64,000 nucleotides of DNA, taken from positions 57,497 to 121,496 of the forward strand of contig NZ_JAANHS010000010.1 of assembly GCF_011174775.1 (NCBI RefSeq), in the 5' to 3' direction. Numbering within the stretch: position 1 is the first letter of the stretch; every line of letters starts with the position of its first letter. The notes beneath the pieces are model-generated. The model was not told where the DNA came from and searched no databases. It saw only the letters and a program-made list of their open reading frames with translations. The translations under genes were made by a program, and so were the position numbers. Shown here piece after piece: positions 35,884-44,705 of this stretch. The DNA comes from Rhodobacter calidifons. Lineage in GTDB: Bacteria; Pseudomonadota; Alphaproteobacteria; Rhodobacterales; Rhodobacteraceae.

Positions 35884-35934
35884 CGTCGTCTCCTTGTTGT
35901 TGCGGGCTTCTTCGGCCCTTGGGTGGTGGAATGG

Positions 35935-37272
35935 TCAGCCCCGCACGTTCAGCTGCTGCGGCAGCCAGAGCGCGATCTGCGGGAAAATCATCAACAGCAC
36001 GATGGTCAGCGCCATCATCGCCGCGAAGGGCCAGATGGAGCGGTAGATGTCGGGCAGGGTGATCTCGCGCGGGGCGAGCGAGCGCATGAGGAACAGGTTG
36101 TAGCCGAAGGGCGGCGTGATGTAGGCGATCTGGCAGGTGATGGTGTAAAGCACGCCATACCAGATCAGCTGGTTGTCGAAGCCGAGGTCGAGGCCGGCCA
36201 CCAGCGGGATGTAGAGCGGGGCCACGATCACCAGCATCGCGGTGTCGTCAAGGAACATCCCCAGGAGCAGGAAGCTGAGCTGCATCATGATGATGATCGC
36301 CCAGGGGCTGAGGTCCCACTGTTTCAGGAACAGGTTCTCGATCGCCTTCACGGCGCCCAGCCCGTCGAAGACCGCGCCGAAGGCCAGGGCGGCCAGGATC
36401 AGCCAGAGGAACATGCAGGACACCGCCAGCGTCTTCATCGAGGTCTCGCGGATCAGCCGCCAGGAGAAGCGCCCCTTCGCCAGCGCGGCCAGCGTCGCGC
36501 AGGTCGCGCCCACGGCCGAGCTTTCCACAAGGCTGGTGTAGCCGCTGACGAAAAGCCCGGTCATGAAGAAGAAGATCAGGAAGGGGATGATCCCGGCGCG
36601 GGCAAGGGCCAGCTTCGCGCCGAAGGACATGTTCAGTTCCTCGGGCGGGACGGGGGGCGCGAGTTTCGGGTTCAGCCTGGCGCGGATCATGATGTAGGTG
36701 ATGAACATCGCGGCCATCATCAGACCCGGCATCAGCCCGGCGAACCACAGCTTCGACACCGGCTGCCGCGCGATCATGCCGTAAAGCACCAGCACGACCG
36801 AAGGCGGGATCAGGATGCCCAGCGACGACCCTCCCTGCACCACGCCGGAAATCAGCACCTTGTCATAGCCCCGCCGCAGCATCTCCGGCAGGGCGATGGT
36901 GGCGCCGATGGCCATGCCCGCGACGGAAAGCCCGTTCATCGCCGAGATGATGACCATGACCAGGATGGTGCCGACGGCCAGGCCTCCGGGCAGGCGTCCG
37001 AACCAGACATGCATCATCTTGTAGAGATCTTCGGCGATCCCGGATTCCGCCAGGATGTAGCCCATGTAGATGAACATGGGCAGAGTCAGCATGGCATACC
37101 AGTTGAACAGCTTGAACACCTGGTTGTAGGGCAGCTCGATGGCGCCATTGCCATAGAGCAGCAGCGAGGCCCCGGCTGCCACGAAGCCGATGGCGGCAAA
37201 GACGCGCTGCCCGGAAATAAGTAGCAGCGCCATGGTGGCGAACATCAGAAGCGCGATCAGTTCGTAGGACAT
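35935..37272 (-). CDS. TRAP transporter large permease DctM type
   Basis: The 445 aa inner-membrane subunit has about 12 to 13 hydrophobic helices. The DctM features LIPPSVVLVLYGMIARQPVSKLWFAGLMPG and FVAAGASLLL are visible. It couples substrate uptake to the sodium gradient together with the small DctQ subunit. The ATG at 37272 directly abuts the dctQ stop. Confidence 0.92.
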   Translation of the reverse strand: MSYELIALLMFATMALLLISGQRVFAAIGFVAAGASLLLYGNGAIELPYNQVFKLFNWYAMLTLPMFIYMGYILAESGIAEDLYKMMHVWFGRLPGGLAVGTILVMVIISAMNGLSVAGMAIGATIALPEMLRRGYDKVLISGVVQGGSSLGILIPPSVVLVLYGMIARQPVSKLWFAGLMPGLMMAAMFITYIMIRARLNPKLAPPVPPEELNMSFGAKLALARAGIIPFLIFFFMTGLFVSGYTSLVESSAVGATCATLAALAKGRFSWRLIRETSMKTLAVSCMFLWLILAALAFGAVFDGLGAVKAIENLFLKQWDLSPWAIIIMMQLSFLLLGMFLDDTAMLVIVAPLYIPLVAGLDLGFDNQLIWYGVLYTITCQIAYITPPFGYNLFLMRSLAPREITLPDIYRSIWPFAAMMALTIVLLMIFPQIALWLPQQLNVRG

Positions 37273-37782
37273 TTACAGGGACTTTCCGCGCAGCGTGGCG
37301 ATGTGCTTGAACACCAGCGCGAAGGCCTGGAGCAGCATGAGGACAAGGCAGACGGTCAAGAGCGCCTTGATCGGGATGACCGAGGGGTTCCACATCGAAA
37401 ACCGCTTTTCATTGGTCTGGATGGCGTATTGCAGCGACGAGATCGAGCCCACCAGCATCACGCCGAGGTAGAAGATCATGCACCAGACGGTGACGAGATC
37501 CATCTTCGCCTTCCCCCGGTCCGACAGGTTCGCGTACCACAGGTCCATCCGCACATGGCTGTTGTTCTTCAGCGTGATCGGCCCGCCCATGAAATAGTAG
37601 GCGGCCAGAGTGAACTGCGTGAGCTCGATCGCCCAATGGACCGGAATGTTCAGCACGTTCCGCGTCACCGCATCCAGCAGCAGCGTCGCGCCCATGAAGA
37701 AGATCAGCGAGGCAGCAAGGTAGCCGACATAGTCCGAGATCTTGTCAACACTCCGCACATAGGCCCGGATCAGACGCGGCAT
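37273..37782 (-). CDS. TRAP transporter small permease DctQ type
   Basis: The 169 aa protein has four helices (about residues 18-40, 48-70, 92-112 and 138-160) and the DctQ-typical segment GGPITLKNNSHVRMDLWYANLS. It works with DctM. The start is 19 bases after the DeoR stop, so regulator and transporter are one transcript. Confidence 0.9.
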   Translation of the reverse strand: MPRLIRAYVRSVDKISDYVGYLAASLIFFMGATLLLDAVTRNVLNIPVHWAIELTQFTLAAYYFMGGPITLKNNSHVRMDLWYANLSDRGKAKMDLVTVWCMIFYLGVMLVGSISSLQYAIQTNEKRFSMWNPSVIPIKALLTVCLVLMLLQAFALVFKHIATLRGKSL

Positions 37783-37801
37783 GTCGGGCCTGCCTTCCGT
37801 A

Positions 37802-38560
37802 TCATGTCCAAAGCTCCACTCCCCTGTCGCGCAGCGCCTCTCGGTGCGCCCTGTCCAGACTGTCGTCGCTGATCACCAGGTCGATGTCCTGTACAGGACA
37901 GACCGCAAAGGCCGCGTGACGGCCGAATTTCGTGGAATCGGCCAGAATGGTCACCGAACGGGCATTCCTGACCATCGCGCGGGCAATCTGTGCTTCGTCG
38001 AGGCTGGCATCCATCGCGCCTTCCACCGGGTCCAGCGCCGCCACCGTCAGCACCGCCCGGTCGGCGCGGAAGGTCTGCAACTGCTCGATCACCGCGATGC
38101 CGGTGGTCTGCGCGTTGTCCGATCCATAGCGCCCGCCCAGCAGATGGATCGCGGCATCCGACCCTGCCCGGGCCAGCCGCTCGGCCAGGCGGCAGGAATT
38201 GGTGATGACGGTCAGGCCCGGGATCACGGCCAGAGCCTCGGCCGCGGCCAGCGTGGTGGACCCGGTGTCGATGAACAGCGTCTCTCCGGGCCCGACCGCA
38301 TCGGCCAGTCGTCGCCCGATCGCCGCCTTGGCCGCAGTGGCGACCGTGGCGCGTTCGTCATGGCTCGGCTCGCGGATCAGAAGCGGCCGGCGCGCGCCGC
38401 CGTGCACCTTCTGGATCCGGCCGCTTTCGGCCAGGACGCCCAGGTCACGGCGGATCGTCTCGGACGAAACGTCGAACCTCTGTGCCAGCATTTCGACCGA
38501 GACTTCCCCTTCGCGCCGGATGATCGCCTCGATCTGAGGCTGTCGCTCGTGCGGCTTCAT
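37802..38560 (-). CDS. DeoR-family regulator (GlpR-like)
   Basis: The 252 aa protein has an N-terminal DeoR helix-turn-helix (residues about 5-58; VSVEMLAQRFDVSSETIRRDL). A DeoRC sensor domain follows (GETLFIDTGSTTLAAAEAL, TVITNSCRLAERLA) that usually binds a sugar or polyol phosphate. The ATG at 38560 has GGGGAAG upstream; a longer frame is less likely. It leads the TRAP operon and is divergent from the GlpA-like/GlpB-like/kinase operon, so it probably controls both. Confidence 0.9.
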   Translation of the reverse strand: MKPHERQPQIEAIIRREGEVSVEMLAQRFDVSSETIRRDLGVLAESGRIQKVHGGARRPLLIREPSHDERATVATAAKAAIGRRLADAVGPGETLFIDTGSTTLAAAEALAVIPGLTVITNSCRLAERLARAGSDAAIHLLGGRYGSDNAQTTGIAVIEQLQTFRADRAVLTVAALDPVEGAMDASLDEAQIARAMVRNARSVTILADSTKFGRHAAFAVCPVQDIDLVISDDSLDRAHREALRDRGVELWT

Positions 38561-38647
38561 TGACTTCCCCGATGCCAGCCGACCCCAGCCCGCGCCGCAG
38601 GTCAACAGATTTCTTGACCGGGCGGTTGATTTTCTGCCTGTGCGAGT

Positions 38648-38680
38648 CATATTGACAGGAATGACCGAATAGTCAATTCA
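38648..38680. promoter_or_regulatory. Divergent promoter/operator between deoR and the glp-like operon
   Basis: Plus strand: TTGACA (38652-38657), N17, AATTCA (38675-38680). Minus strand: TTGACT (38671-38676), N17, AATATG (38648-38653). The two -35 boxes form a palindrome TTGAC...GTCAA. A repressor bound here would cover both promoters. Confidence 0.5.
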
Positions 38681-38703
38681 TGTTGAAAACCACAGGGTGA
38701 CTT

Positions 38704-40101
38704 ATGACAGGCTCTGACCCGGCAAGCGGCCCCGCGGGCTATGACGTGGCCGTGATCGGCGCGGGCGTCGTGGGCTGTGCTCTGGCGCGGGCCTTCACGC
38801 TGGCGGGCGCGCGGGTGGTGGTGCTGGAAAAGGCGGTGGATGTGCTGGATGGCGCGTCCAAGGGCAACAGTGCGATCCTGCATACCGGCTTCGACGCGCC
38901 GGAAGGCAGCCTGGAACTGGCCTGCATCCGCGAGGGCTATCGGCTCTATCACGAGGTGCGGGAACGGTTGGGCCTGCCGTTGGTGCAGGCCGGGGCCATG
39001 GTGCTGGCGTGGACCGAGGAAGAGGTCGCGGCCCTGCCCGCGCTGATGGATCAGGCCGTGGCGAATGGCGTGACCGACATCCAGCCCCTGACCGGGGCCG
39101 AGGCGCGGGGGCAGGAGCCGCAGCTCTCTGACCGGGTCCTCGCCGGCTTCCGCGTGCCGGGCGAGCATCTGATCGACCCCTGGTCGGCGGCGCATGGCTA
39201 TCTTTTGCAGGCGCTGGCCAACGGGGCGGTGCTGATGCGGCAGGCCGAGGTGCTGACCGGGCGCCATGCGGAGGGGCTCTGGCAACTGGCGACGACGGCC
39301 GGGCCGGTCTCGGCCGGGCTGGTCATCAATGCGGCGGGCCTCTGGGGGGATGAGGTGGACCGGCGCGTAACGGGCGAAAGCTGGTTCACCATCAAGCCGC
39401 GCAAGGGCCAGTTCGTGGTCTATGATAAGACCGCCGCCGCGCTGGCGGGGCACATCCTTCTGCCGGTGCCGACGAAGATCACCAAGGGCATCGTCGTCTG
39501 CCGCACCGCCTTCGGCAACCTGCTTGTCGGCCCGACCGCCGAGGAACAGGAGGACCGCGAGCATGCCAGCCTCGACCGCGAGACCTTGCAGGCCCTGATG
39601 CGGCGCGGCACGGAAATCCTGCCCGCGCTGGCCCGGCACGAGGTGACGGCGGTCTATGCCGGCCTGCGGCCTGCGACCGAGGAAAAGCACTACCGCATCC
39701 GCACCGACCTGGCGCCCGGCTACATCTGCGTCGGTGGCATCCGGTCCACCGGGCTTTCGGCGGCGCTGGGGATCGCGGCGCATGTGGTGCGGCTGGCGGC
39801 GCGCGAGTTCAGCCCCCTGGCCGATCCCGTCTGGCCCCGGATGCCCAACATTTCTGTAGAAGGCCCGCGCGACTGGCAATGTCCGGGCCATGGCGGCGTG
39901 GTCTGCCATTGCGAACTCGTGACCCGGCGCGAGATCGAGGCGGCGCTTTCCGGCCCCATGCCCGCGACCAGCCTGGCCGGGCTCAAGCGCCGGACGCGGG
40001 TGACGATGGGGCGTTGTCAGGGCTTTTACTGCACGGCGGAACTCGCGCGGCTGACCGAAGGTCGCCTGGCCCAACCCATGCTGGACCCCGGCCATGTCTG
40101 A
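38704..40101 (+). CDS. FAD-dependent oxidoreductase, GlpA-like with [2Fe-2S] BFD domain
   Basis: The 465 aa protein has an N-terminal DAO flavin domain (DVAVIGAGVVGCALARAF, residues 14-31; then KGNSAILHTGFDAPEG). A C-terminal bacterioferredoxin-type [2Fe-2S] domain carries ligands C401, C403, C438 and C443. This is the layout of GlpA, subunit A of anaerobic sn-glycerol-3-phosphate dehydrogenase. Its partner gene overlaps by 8 bases and a glycerol-kinase-like gene follows, but no GlpC is present. Oxidation of a polyol phosphate is likely; the exact substrate is open. Confidence 0.87.
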   Translation: MTGSDPASGPAGYDVAVIGAGVVGCALARAFTLAGARVVVLEKAVDVLDGASKGNSAILHTGFDAPEGSLELACIREGYRLYHEVRERLGLPLVQAGAMVLAWTEEEVAALPALMDQAVANGVTDIQPLTGAEARGQEPQLSDRVLAGFRVPGEHLIDPWSAAHGYLLQALANGAVLMRQAEVLTGRHAEGLWQLATTAGPVSAGLVINAAGLWGDEVDRRVTGESWFTIKPRKGQFVVYDKTAAALAGHILLPVPTKITKGIVVCRTAFGNLLVGPTAEEQEDREHASLDRETLQALMRRGTEILPALARHEVTAVYAGLRPATEEKHYRIRTDLAPGYICVGGIRSTGLSAALGIAAHVVRLAAREFSPLADPVWPRMPNISVEGPRDWQCPGHGGVVCHCELVTRREIEAALSGPMPATSLAGLKRRTRVTMGRCQGFYCTAELARLTEGRLAQPMLDPGHV

Positions 40102-41302
40102 CCCCGATGTCATTGTCGTGGGCGCAGGGCCGGCCGGTCTTGCCGCCGCCACCGACCTGGCCCGCGCCGGGCGGCGGATCACCGTCCTCGACCGCGAGCC
40201 CGAGGCAGGCGGCATCCCGCGCCATTGCGGCCATTACCCCTATGGCATGCGCGAGTTCCACCGCCTGCTGCGCGGTCCCGACTATGCCGCCCGGCTGCGC
40301 GCGGCGGCCCTGGCGGCGGGCGTCACGCTTCGCACCCGCACCACCGTCACGGCACTTCGTCCGGGCGGCGCGGTCGAGATCACCGACGACAGCGGCCCCG
40401 CCACCGTTTCGGCCCGCGCCGTCCTGCTGGCAACGGGCGTCCGCGAGACCAGCCGCGCCGCCCGGCTGATCGGCGGCGAAAAGCCCGGCGGCGTCCTGTC
40501 CACGGGCGCCTTGCAGGGCCTCGTCCATCTCAACGGGCAGCGCCCCTTCCGCCGCCCGGTGATCCTGGGGACGGAACTCGTCGCCTTCTCGGCGCTGCTC
40601 ACCTGCCGCCATGCGGGCATCCGGCCGCTGGCGATGATCGAACCCGGCCCCCGGATCACGGCGCGCAGCCCGGCGATCTGGCTGGCGCGGCTGATGGGTG
40701 TGCCGGTGCGGCTGAACACCGATATCGCCGCCATCCATGGCCGCACAAGGGTCGAGGGCGTGACGCTGTCCACCCCGGACGGGCCGCAGGACCTTGCGAC
40801 CGACGGGGTGATCGTCACCGGCGGCTTCCGCCCGGACGCCGCCCTGCTGCGCGGCAGCCATCTGGCGGTGGACCCGGGCAGCGGCGGACCGGTGATCGAC
40901 CGCTGGGGGCGGCTGTCGGACCCGGCCTATTTCGCCGCAGGCAACCTTCTGCGCGGGGTCGAGACGGCGGGCTGGTGCTGGTCCGAAGGCAGGCGCACCG
41001 CCCGCGCCATCCTCGATGCGCTGGACGGCCATCTGCCCGCCCCGGGCGGTGCCCGGCTGGATCTCGGGCATCCCGGTCTCCGCCTTGCACTGCCGCAGGT
41101 GATCGGCGCCGGCAGCGGGGCGCACGATCGGCTGCAAGTCCGGCTCGCCGCCCCCGCGCGCGGCCGCCTGGCCCTGATGCAGGACGGGCGTACTCTCGTC
41201 TCGCGCCGCATCGACAGTCTGCCCGAACGCCGTCTGTCACTGCCGCTGCCCCCCGTCACCGGCACAGAGCCCGTGATCCTGACCATCCTAGAGGCGCCAT
41301 GA
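40094..41302 (+). CDS. FAD/NAD(P)-binding oxidoreductase, GlpB/HcnB-like partner
   Basis: The 402 aa protein has DVIVVGAGPAGLAAATDLA (residues 5-23) and a second dinucleotide fold (PVILGTELVAFSALLT, about 155-170). A flavin-binding end segment DPAYFAAGNLLRGVETAGW is followed by an extra C-terminal domain of about 90 residues of unknown type. It overlaps the GlpA-like gene by 8 bases, indicating a two-subunit enzyme. It resembles the alpha subunits of opine or cyanide-forming dehydrogenases as much as GlpB, so the assignment of substrate is weak. Confidence 0.82.
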   Translation: MSDPDVIVVGAGPAGLAAATDLARAGRRITVLDREPEAGGIPRHCGHYPYGMREFHRLLRGPDYAARLRAAALAAGVTLRTRTTVTALRPGGAVEITDDSGPATVSARAVLLATGVRETSRAARLIGGEKPGGVLSTGALQGLVHLNGQRPFRRPVILGTELVAFSALLTCRHAGIRPLAMIEPGPRITARSPAIWLARLMGVPVRLNTDIAAIHGRTRVEGVTLSTPDGPQDLATDGVIVTGGFRPDAALLRGSHLAVDPGSGGPVIDRWGRLSDPAYFAAGNLLRGVETAGWCWSEGRRTARAILDALDGHLPAPGGARLDLGHPGLRLALPQVIGAGSGAHDRLQVRLAAPARGRLALMQDGRTLVSRRIDSLPERRLSLPLPPVTGTEPVILTILEAP

Positions 41303-42741
41303 GGATCGCCGCCATCGACCAGGGCACGACCAGCACCCGCGTGCTGCTGCTGCGCGCCGATGGCGGGCTCGACCCTCTGCTCTCGCTTCCGCACGCGCAG
41401 ACCTATCCCGCCCCCGGCCATGTCGAACAGGATGGCGAGGAACTGCTGGCCAATGTCCGGCGCTGCCTCGATGCGGCGGGCGCCGATGTGGTGGGCCTGG
41501 CCAACCAGGGCGAAAGCTGCCTTGCCTGGGACGCGCGCGACGGCAGGCCGGTCAGCCCGGTGATCTCGTGGCAGGACGACCGGACGGCCGATGTCACGGC
41601 GGGGCTGGAGCGGGACGGGGCCGGGCCGCTGGTGATGGCGCGGGCGGGGCTGCCGCTTGACCCCTATTTCTCGGCCTCGAAACTGGGCTGGATCCTGCGC
41701 CATGTGCCTGCGGCCGCGACGCTTGCCGCCCAGGGGCGCCTGCGGCTGGGGACGACCGATGCCTTCTTCCGCGACCGGCTGACGGGGCGGTGCGAGACCG
41801 ACATCGCCACCGCCTCGCGCACCTCGCTGATGAACCTGGACACCGGGGCGTGGGACCCCGATCTCTGCGCGCTGTTCGGCGTGCCGATGGCCTGCCTGCC
41901 GCGGATCGGTCCGACCTCGGGCGAGCTTGGGCCGTTGCCCGGCGGCGCGCTGCTTGCGGCTTCCATCGTTGACCAGCAGGCAGCGCTGTACGGACACGGC
42001 TGCCGCAGGCCCGGCGCGGCGAAGGTCACCTTCGGCACCGGCGCCTTCGTGCAATGCCTGACCGGGGCGCTGGTCCGCCCGGCCCGTCCCGGCCCGCTGC
42101 CGACCGTCGCCTGGCAGAAGGCGGGGGAGCCTGTCACCCATGCGCTGGACGGCGGGGTCTATGCGGCGGCATCGGCGGTGAACTGGGCGCGCGGGCTTGG
42201 GCTTTTCGACGACCATGAGACGATTTCCGCCTTTGCCGCCCCGCCGGCCATCGACCGTGGCCTGATCTTCGTTCCCGCGCTGGCCGGGCTTGGCTGTCCG
42301 CACTGGCAGCGCGCCGTGCGCGGAGCCTGGCTGGGGCTGGGTCTGGACCACGGCAAGGCCGATCTGATGCAGGCGCTGCTGGAGGGCGTGGCGCTGCGCA
42401 CCGCCGAGGTGCTGGACGCGATGCGGGCGGTGCACGCCCTGGACGGTGCGGTCTCGGTCGATGGCGGGCTGGCGCGGAACGCCTATTTCGTGGACTTCCT
42501 GTCCGAAGTGGCCGGCCAAGACCTGCACCTGCCCGCCGAGACCGAGCAGACCGCCATGGGCCTGGCGCTGATGGCCGCGGAAGCCTGCGGGCTGGAGCCT
42601 CTGCCACCCGGTGCCGGTCGCCTGATCCGGGTCGGACAGAGGCGCAACCGCGACCGGCTGGACCGTTTTGCCGCGGCGCGACAGGCGCTGTCCGATATGG
42701 CCGCGGCGCAGGACAATGGGCGCGTGCCGCCGTCGTCCTGA
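41299..42741 (+). CDS. FGGY-family kinase, glycerol-kinase-like
   Basis: The 480 aa protein has the N-terminal ATP-phosphate motif AIDQGTTSTRVLLL (residues 5-18) and SWQDDRTAD in the substrate region. Its C-terminal signature includes FGTGAFVQC and GLGCPHWQRAVRGAWLGL, with SVDGGLARN near 393. It follows GlpK more closely than xylulose kinases. Its start overlaps the preceding stop (ATGA). Together with the two oxidoreductase genes it gives phosphorylation followed by oxidation, as in glycerol catabolism, with the TRAP system as a possible importer. Confidence 0.87.
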   Translation: MRIAAIDQGTTSTRVLLLRADGGLDPLLSLPHAQTYPAPGHVEQDGEELLANVRRCLDAAGADVVGLANQGESCLAWDARDGRPVSPVISWQDDRTADVTAGLERDGAGPLVMARAGLPLDPYFSASKLGWILRHVPAAATLAAQGRLRLGTTDAFFRDRLTGRCETDIATASRTSLMNLDTGAWDPDLCALFGVPMACLPRIGPTSGELGPLPGGALLAASIVDQQAALYGHGCRRPGAAKVTFGTGAFVQCLTGALVRPARPGPLPTVAWQKAGEPVTHALDGGVYAAASAVNWARGLGLFDDHETISAFAAPPAIDRGLIFVPALAGLGCPHWQRAVRGAWLGLGLDHGKADLMQALLEGVALRTAEVLDAMRAVHALDGAVSVDGGLARNAYFVDFLSEVAGQDLHLPAETEQTAMGLALMAAEACGLEPLPPGAGRLIRVGQRRNRDRLDRFAAARQALSDMAAAQDNGRVPPSS

Positions 42742-42790
42742 TCCCCGCCCGCAGGTCGGTGCGGAGTGTGGAAGCGGGTCACGACGGCGA

Positions 42791-43741
42791 CTAGCGGCGC
42801 CAGACCACGGCGTTTTCATGCCGCAGGATCAGCGCCTGCATGTCGGCGAAGGACTGCACCACGAAATCGGAAAAGGCCTGGGCGGCCGGGTTCTTGGCCG
42901 GGCCAGCCAGTTGCAGGATGCCGAGGTTGCGTTGCGGCTGGGGAATGTCCACCGGCAGCACCGCGATGCGGTTCTGCTTGCGCTCGGCGAACCAGACCGA
43001 GAAGGGCAGGACGGCCAGGGCATCCGTCTCGGTCATGTAGTTCACCACGCTCATCAGCGACCCGCCCGAATACCGGATGTCCAGATCGACCGCCCCGAGC
43101 GAGGAGCGGATGGCGAAGAGGTCGGCCAGTAGCGGCGAGCCGGGCAGGGGGGCGACCCAGGGATAGCGGCCAAGGTCGGCGGTGGTCAGCCGGCGGTTCG
43201 CCTGAAGCGGATGGCCAAGGCGGGAGCACACGACGTTGCGCGCCGACAGGATCGGGGTGAAGGCCAGGCCCTCGGGCTGGCCGGACAGGCCAAGCGGCAC
43301 GATCCCGAGGTCAAGCTGGTCGGCGCGAAGGCCGTTGCCGACCTCGATCAGGTTGCCGTAGCTCTGCTGGAAATCGACGTCCGGGTGCTGGTTCTGGAAG
43401 GCGGCGATGATCCGGCTGATCATCGCATCCATGAAGAAGGGCACCCCCATCACCCGCACCAGCCCCCGGGTGCCGCGCAGGAGGCTTTCCACCGCCTCGG
43501 CCGCGCGGCGGCTTTCCACCAGGATCCGACGCCCGTGCGCGGCCAGCTGGATGCCCAGGGGCGTCGCCTGCAAGGGCCGGCGGTCGCGCAGGAACAGAGG
43601 TTTGCCGACCCGCGCCTCGAGCTGGGCCAGCGAGCGCGACAGCGCGGGCTGCGACAGGCCAAGCGCGGCCGCCCCCTTGGACAGGCTGCCGGCATCGACC
43701 ACGGCGGAGAGCTGGATGAGATGCGCCTCGCTGAGTTTCAT
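42791..43741 (-). CDS. LysR-family regulator of the aromatic-degradation operon
   Basis: The 316 aa protein has an N-terminal winged helix-turn-helix (LSKGAAALGLSQPALSRSLAQLEARVG, about residues 19-45) and a LysR_substrate domain. It is divergent from the dioxygenase-to-BKACE gene run, the classic position for an activator that responds to a pathway intermediate such as a muconate or hydroxyquinol. A T-N11-A palindrome stands between the two start sites. Confidence 0.92.
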   Translation of the reverse strand: MKLSEAHLIQLSAVVDAGSLSKGAAALGLSQPALSRSLAQLEARVGKPLFLRDRRPLQATPLGIQLAAHGRRILVESRRAAEAVESLLRGTRGLVRVMGVPFFMDAMISRIIAAFQNQHPDVDFQQSYGNLIEVGNGLRADQLDLGIVPLGLSGQPEGLAFTPILSARNVVCSRLGHPLQANRRLTTADLGRYPWVAPLPGSPLLADLFAIRSSLGAVDLDIRYSGGSLMSVVNYMTETDALAVLPFSVWFAERKQNRIAVLPVDIPQPQRNLGILQLAGPAKNPAAQAFSDFVVQSFADMQALILRHENAVVWRR

Positions 43742-43760
43742 AACGACTTGGTATATTGAT

Positions 43761-43794
43761 CTGCAAGAAATGCAGTGTCCGGCCGGTCCGGACC
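43761..43794. promoter_or_regulatory. Predicted LysR binding site and palindrome before the aromatic operon
   Basis: CTGCA-AGAAA-TGCAG (43761-43775) fits the LysR T-N11-A rule inside a perfect inverted repeat. A second palindrome, GGTCCGGACC, is at 43785-43794. Both lie in the 86-base gap between lysR and the first dioxygenase gene. Confidence 0.55.
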
Positions 43795-43827
43795 GTCTAG
43801 TTTCGTCGCACGTCAGGGAGGGCGGAC

Positions 43828-44700
43828 ATGGACGGTCAGGGGGCAGGGCTGGAGGACTCGCGCGTTGCGGTCTAGTTGCGCCGCCGGCTGGATGCTGCCG
43901 CTCCCGGGCGTCTGACGGATGCGGTCCGCCTGATCACCCGGCATGCCTTCGAGGTGGTGGCCGACCTGCGGCCAACCCCGCAAGAGCTTGAGGCGCTGCT
44001 GCAATTCCTGACCGATGTCGGTTATGCGACCGATGCGCGGCGCCAGGAATGGGTGCTTCTGGCCGATGTGCTTGGCATGACCGACAGCGTGACCAGCACG
44101 CATCTGCCCGACCGTCCGGGGATCACGCCGGCGACCCTGCCTGGGCCGTTCTATCGCCCCGATGCGCCGCTTGTGCCTTTGGGGGCCGACCTTTGCCGCG
44201 ACGGCTGCGGCCGGCCGCTGGAGGTGGCGGGCACGCTGTGCGGACCGGCGGGCCAGCCGGTGCCGGGTGCCCTGGTCGAAGTCTGGCATGCGAACGCGGT
44301 CGGTCGCTATGAGAACCAGGATCCCGACAGTCAGCCCGAATTCAATCTGCGCGGCCGGTTCCATGCCGATCGGCAGGGTCGCTTTCATTTCCGCACGATC
44401 CGCCCGGCCGGCTATGCGCTGCCCGACGACGGGCCGGTGGGAGCCCTGGCCCGGCAGCTTGGGCTGTCCCTCCAACGTCCCGCCCATATCCACTTTGCGG
44501 TGACCGCGCCGGGGTACCGGCGGCTGGTTACTGCGGTCTTTGACGGCTCGGATCCGGCCATCGAGCGCGACGCCCTTTTCGCGGTCCGTCCGGGCATGAT
44601 CGGCACGATCCGCCCCCAGGGTGGCGGTTTCGCCCTTGAGGTGGCGCTTGTGCTGGACCCCGAACCGCCCTTTCCCGAACCCGAAACATCAGAAGGATGA
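43828..44700 (+). pseudogene. Intradiol ring-cleavage dioxygenase (hydroxyquinol type) with amber codon at position 16
   Basis: From ATG 43828, which has an excellent AGGGAGGG site, codons 1-15 read MDGQGAGLEDSRVAV. Codon 16 (43873-43875) is TAG and the frame then continues for 274 codons. The N-terminus aligns with the intact paralogue at 54145 (MSEQGFF...), so the ATG is the true ancestral start. Dioxygenase_N and Dioxygenase_C domains follow, with non-haem Fe(III) ligands Y161, Y196, H220 and H222 all kept. TTG directly after the TAG could allow re-initiation, giving a slightly shortened, possibly active enzyme. It leads the operon and its stop overlaps the next gene. Confidence 0.82.
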
Positions 44701-44705
44701 CCGAT

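Noticed and set aside
28382..43875. Genome-wide reassignment of TAG to an amino acid
   Set aside because: yqeY, ctaD, lipB and the tetR gene end with TAG at the expected place, so TAG is a normal stop codon in this organism.
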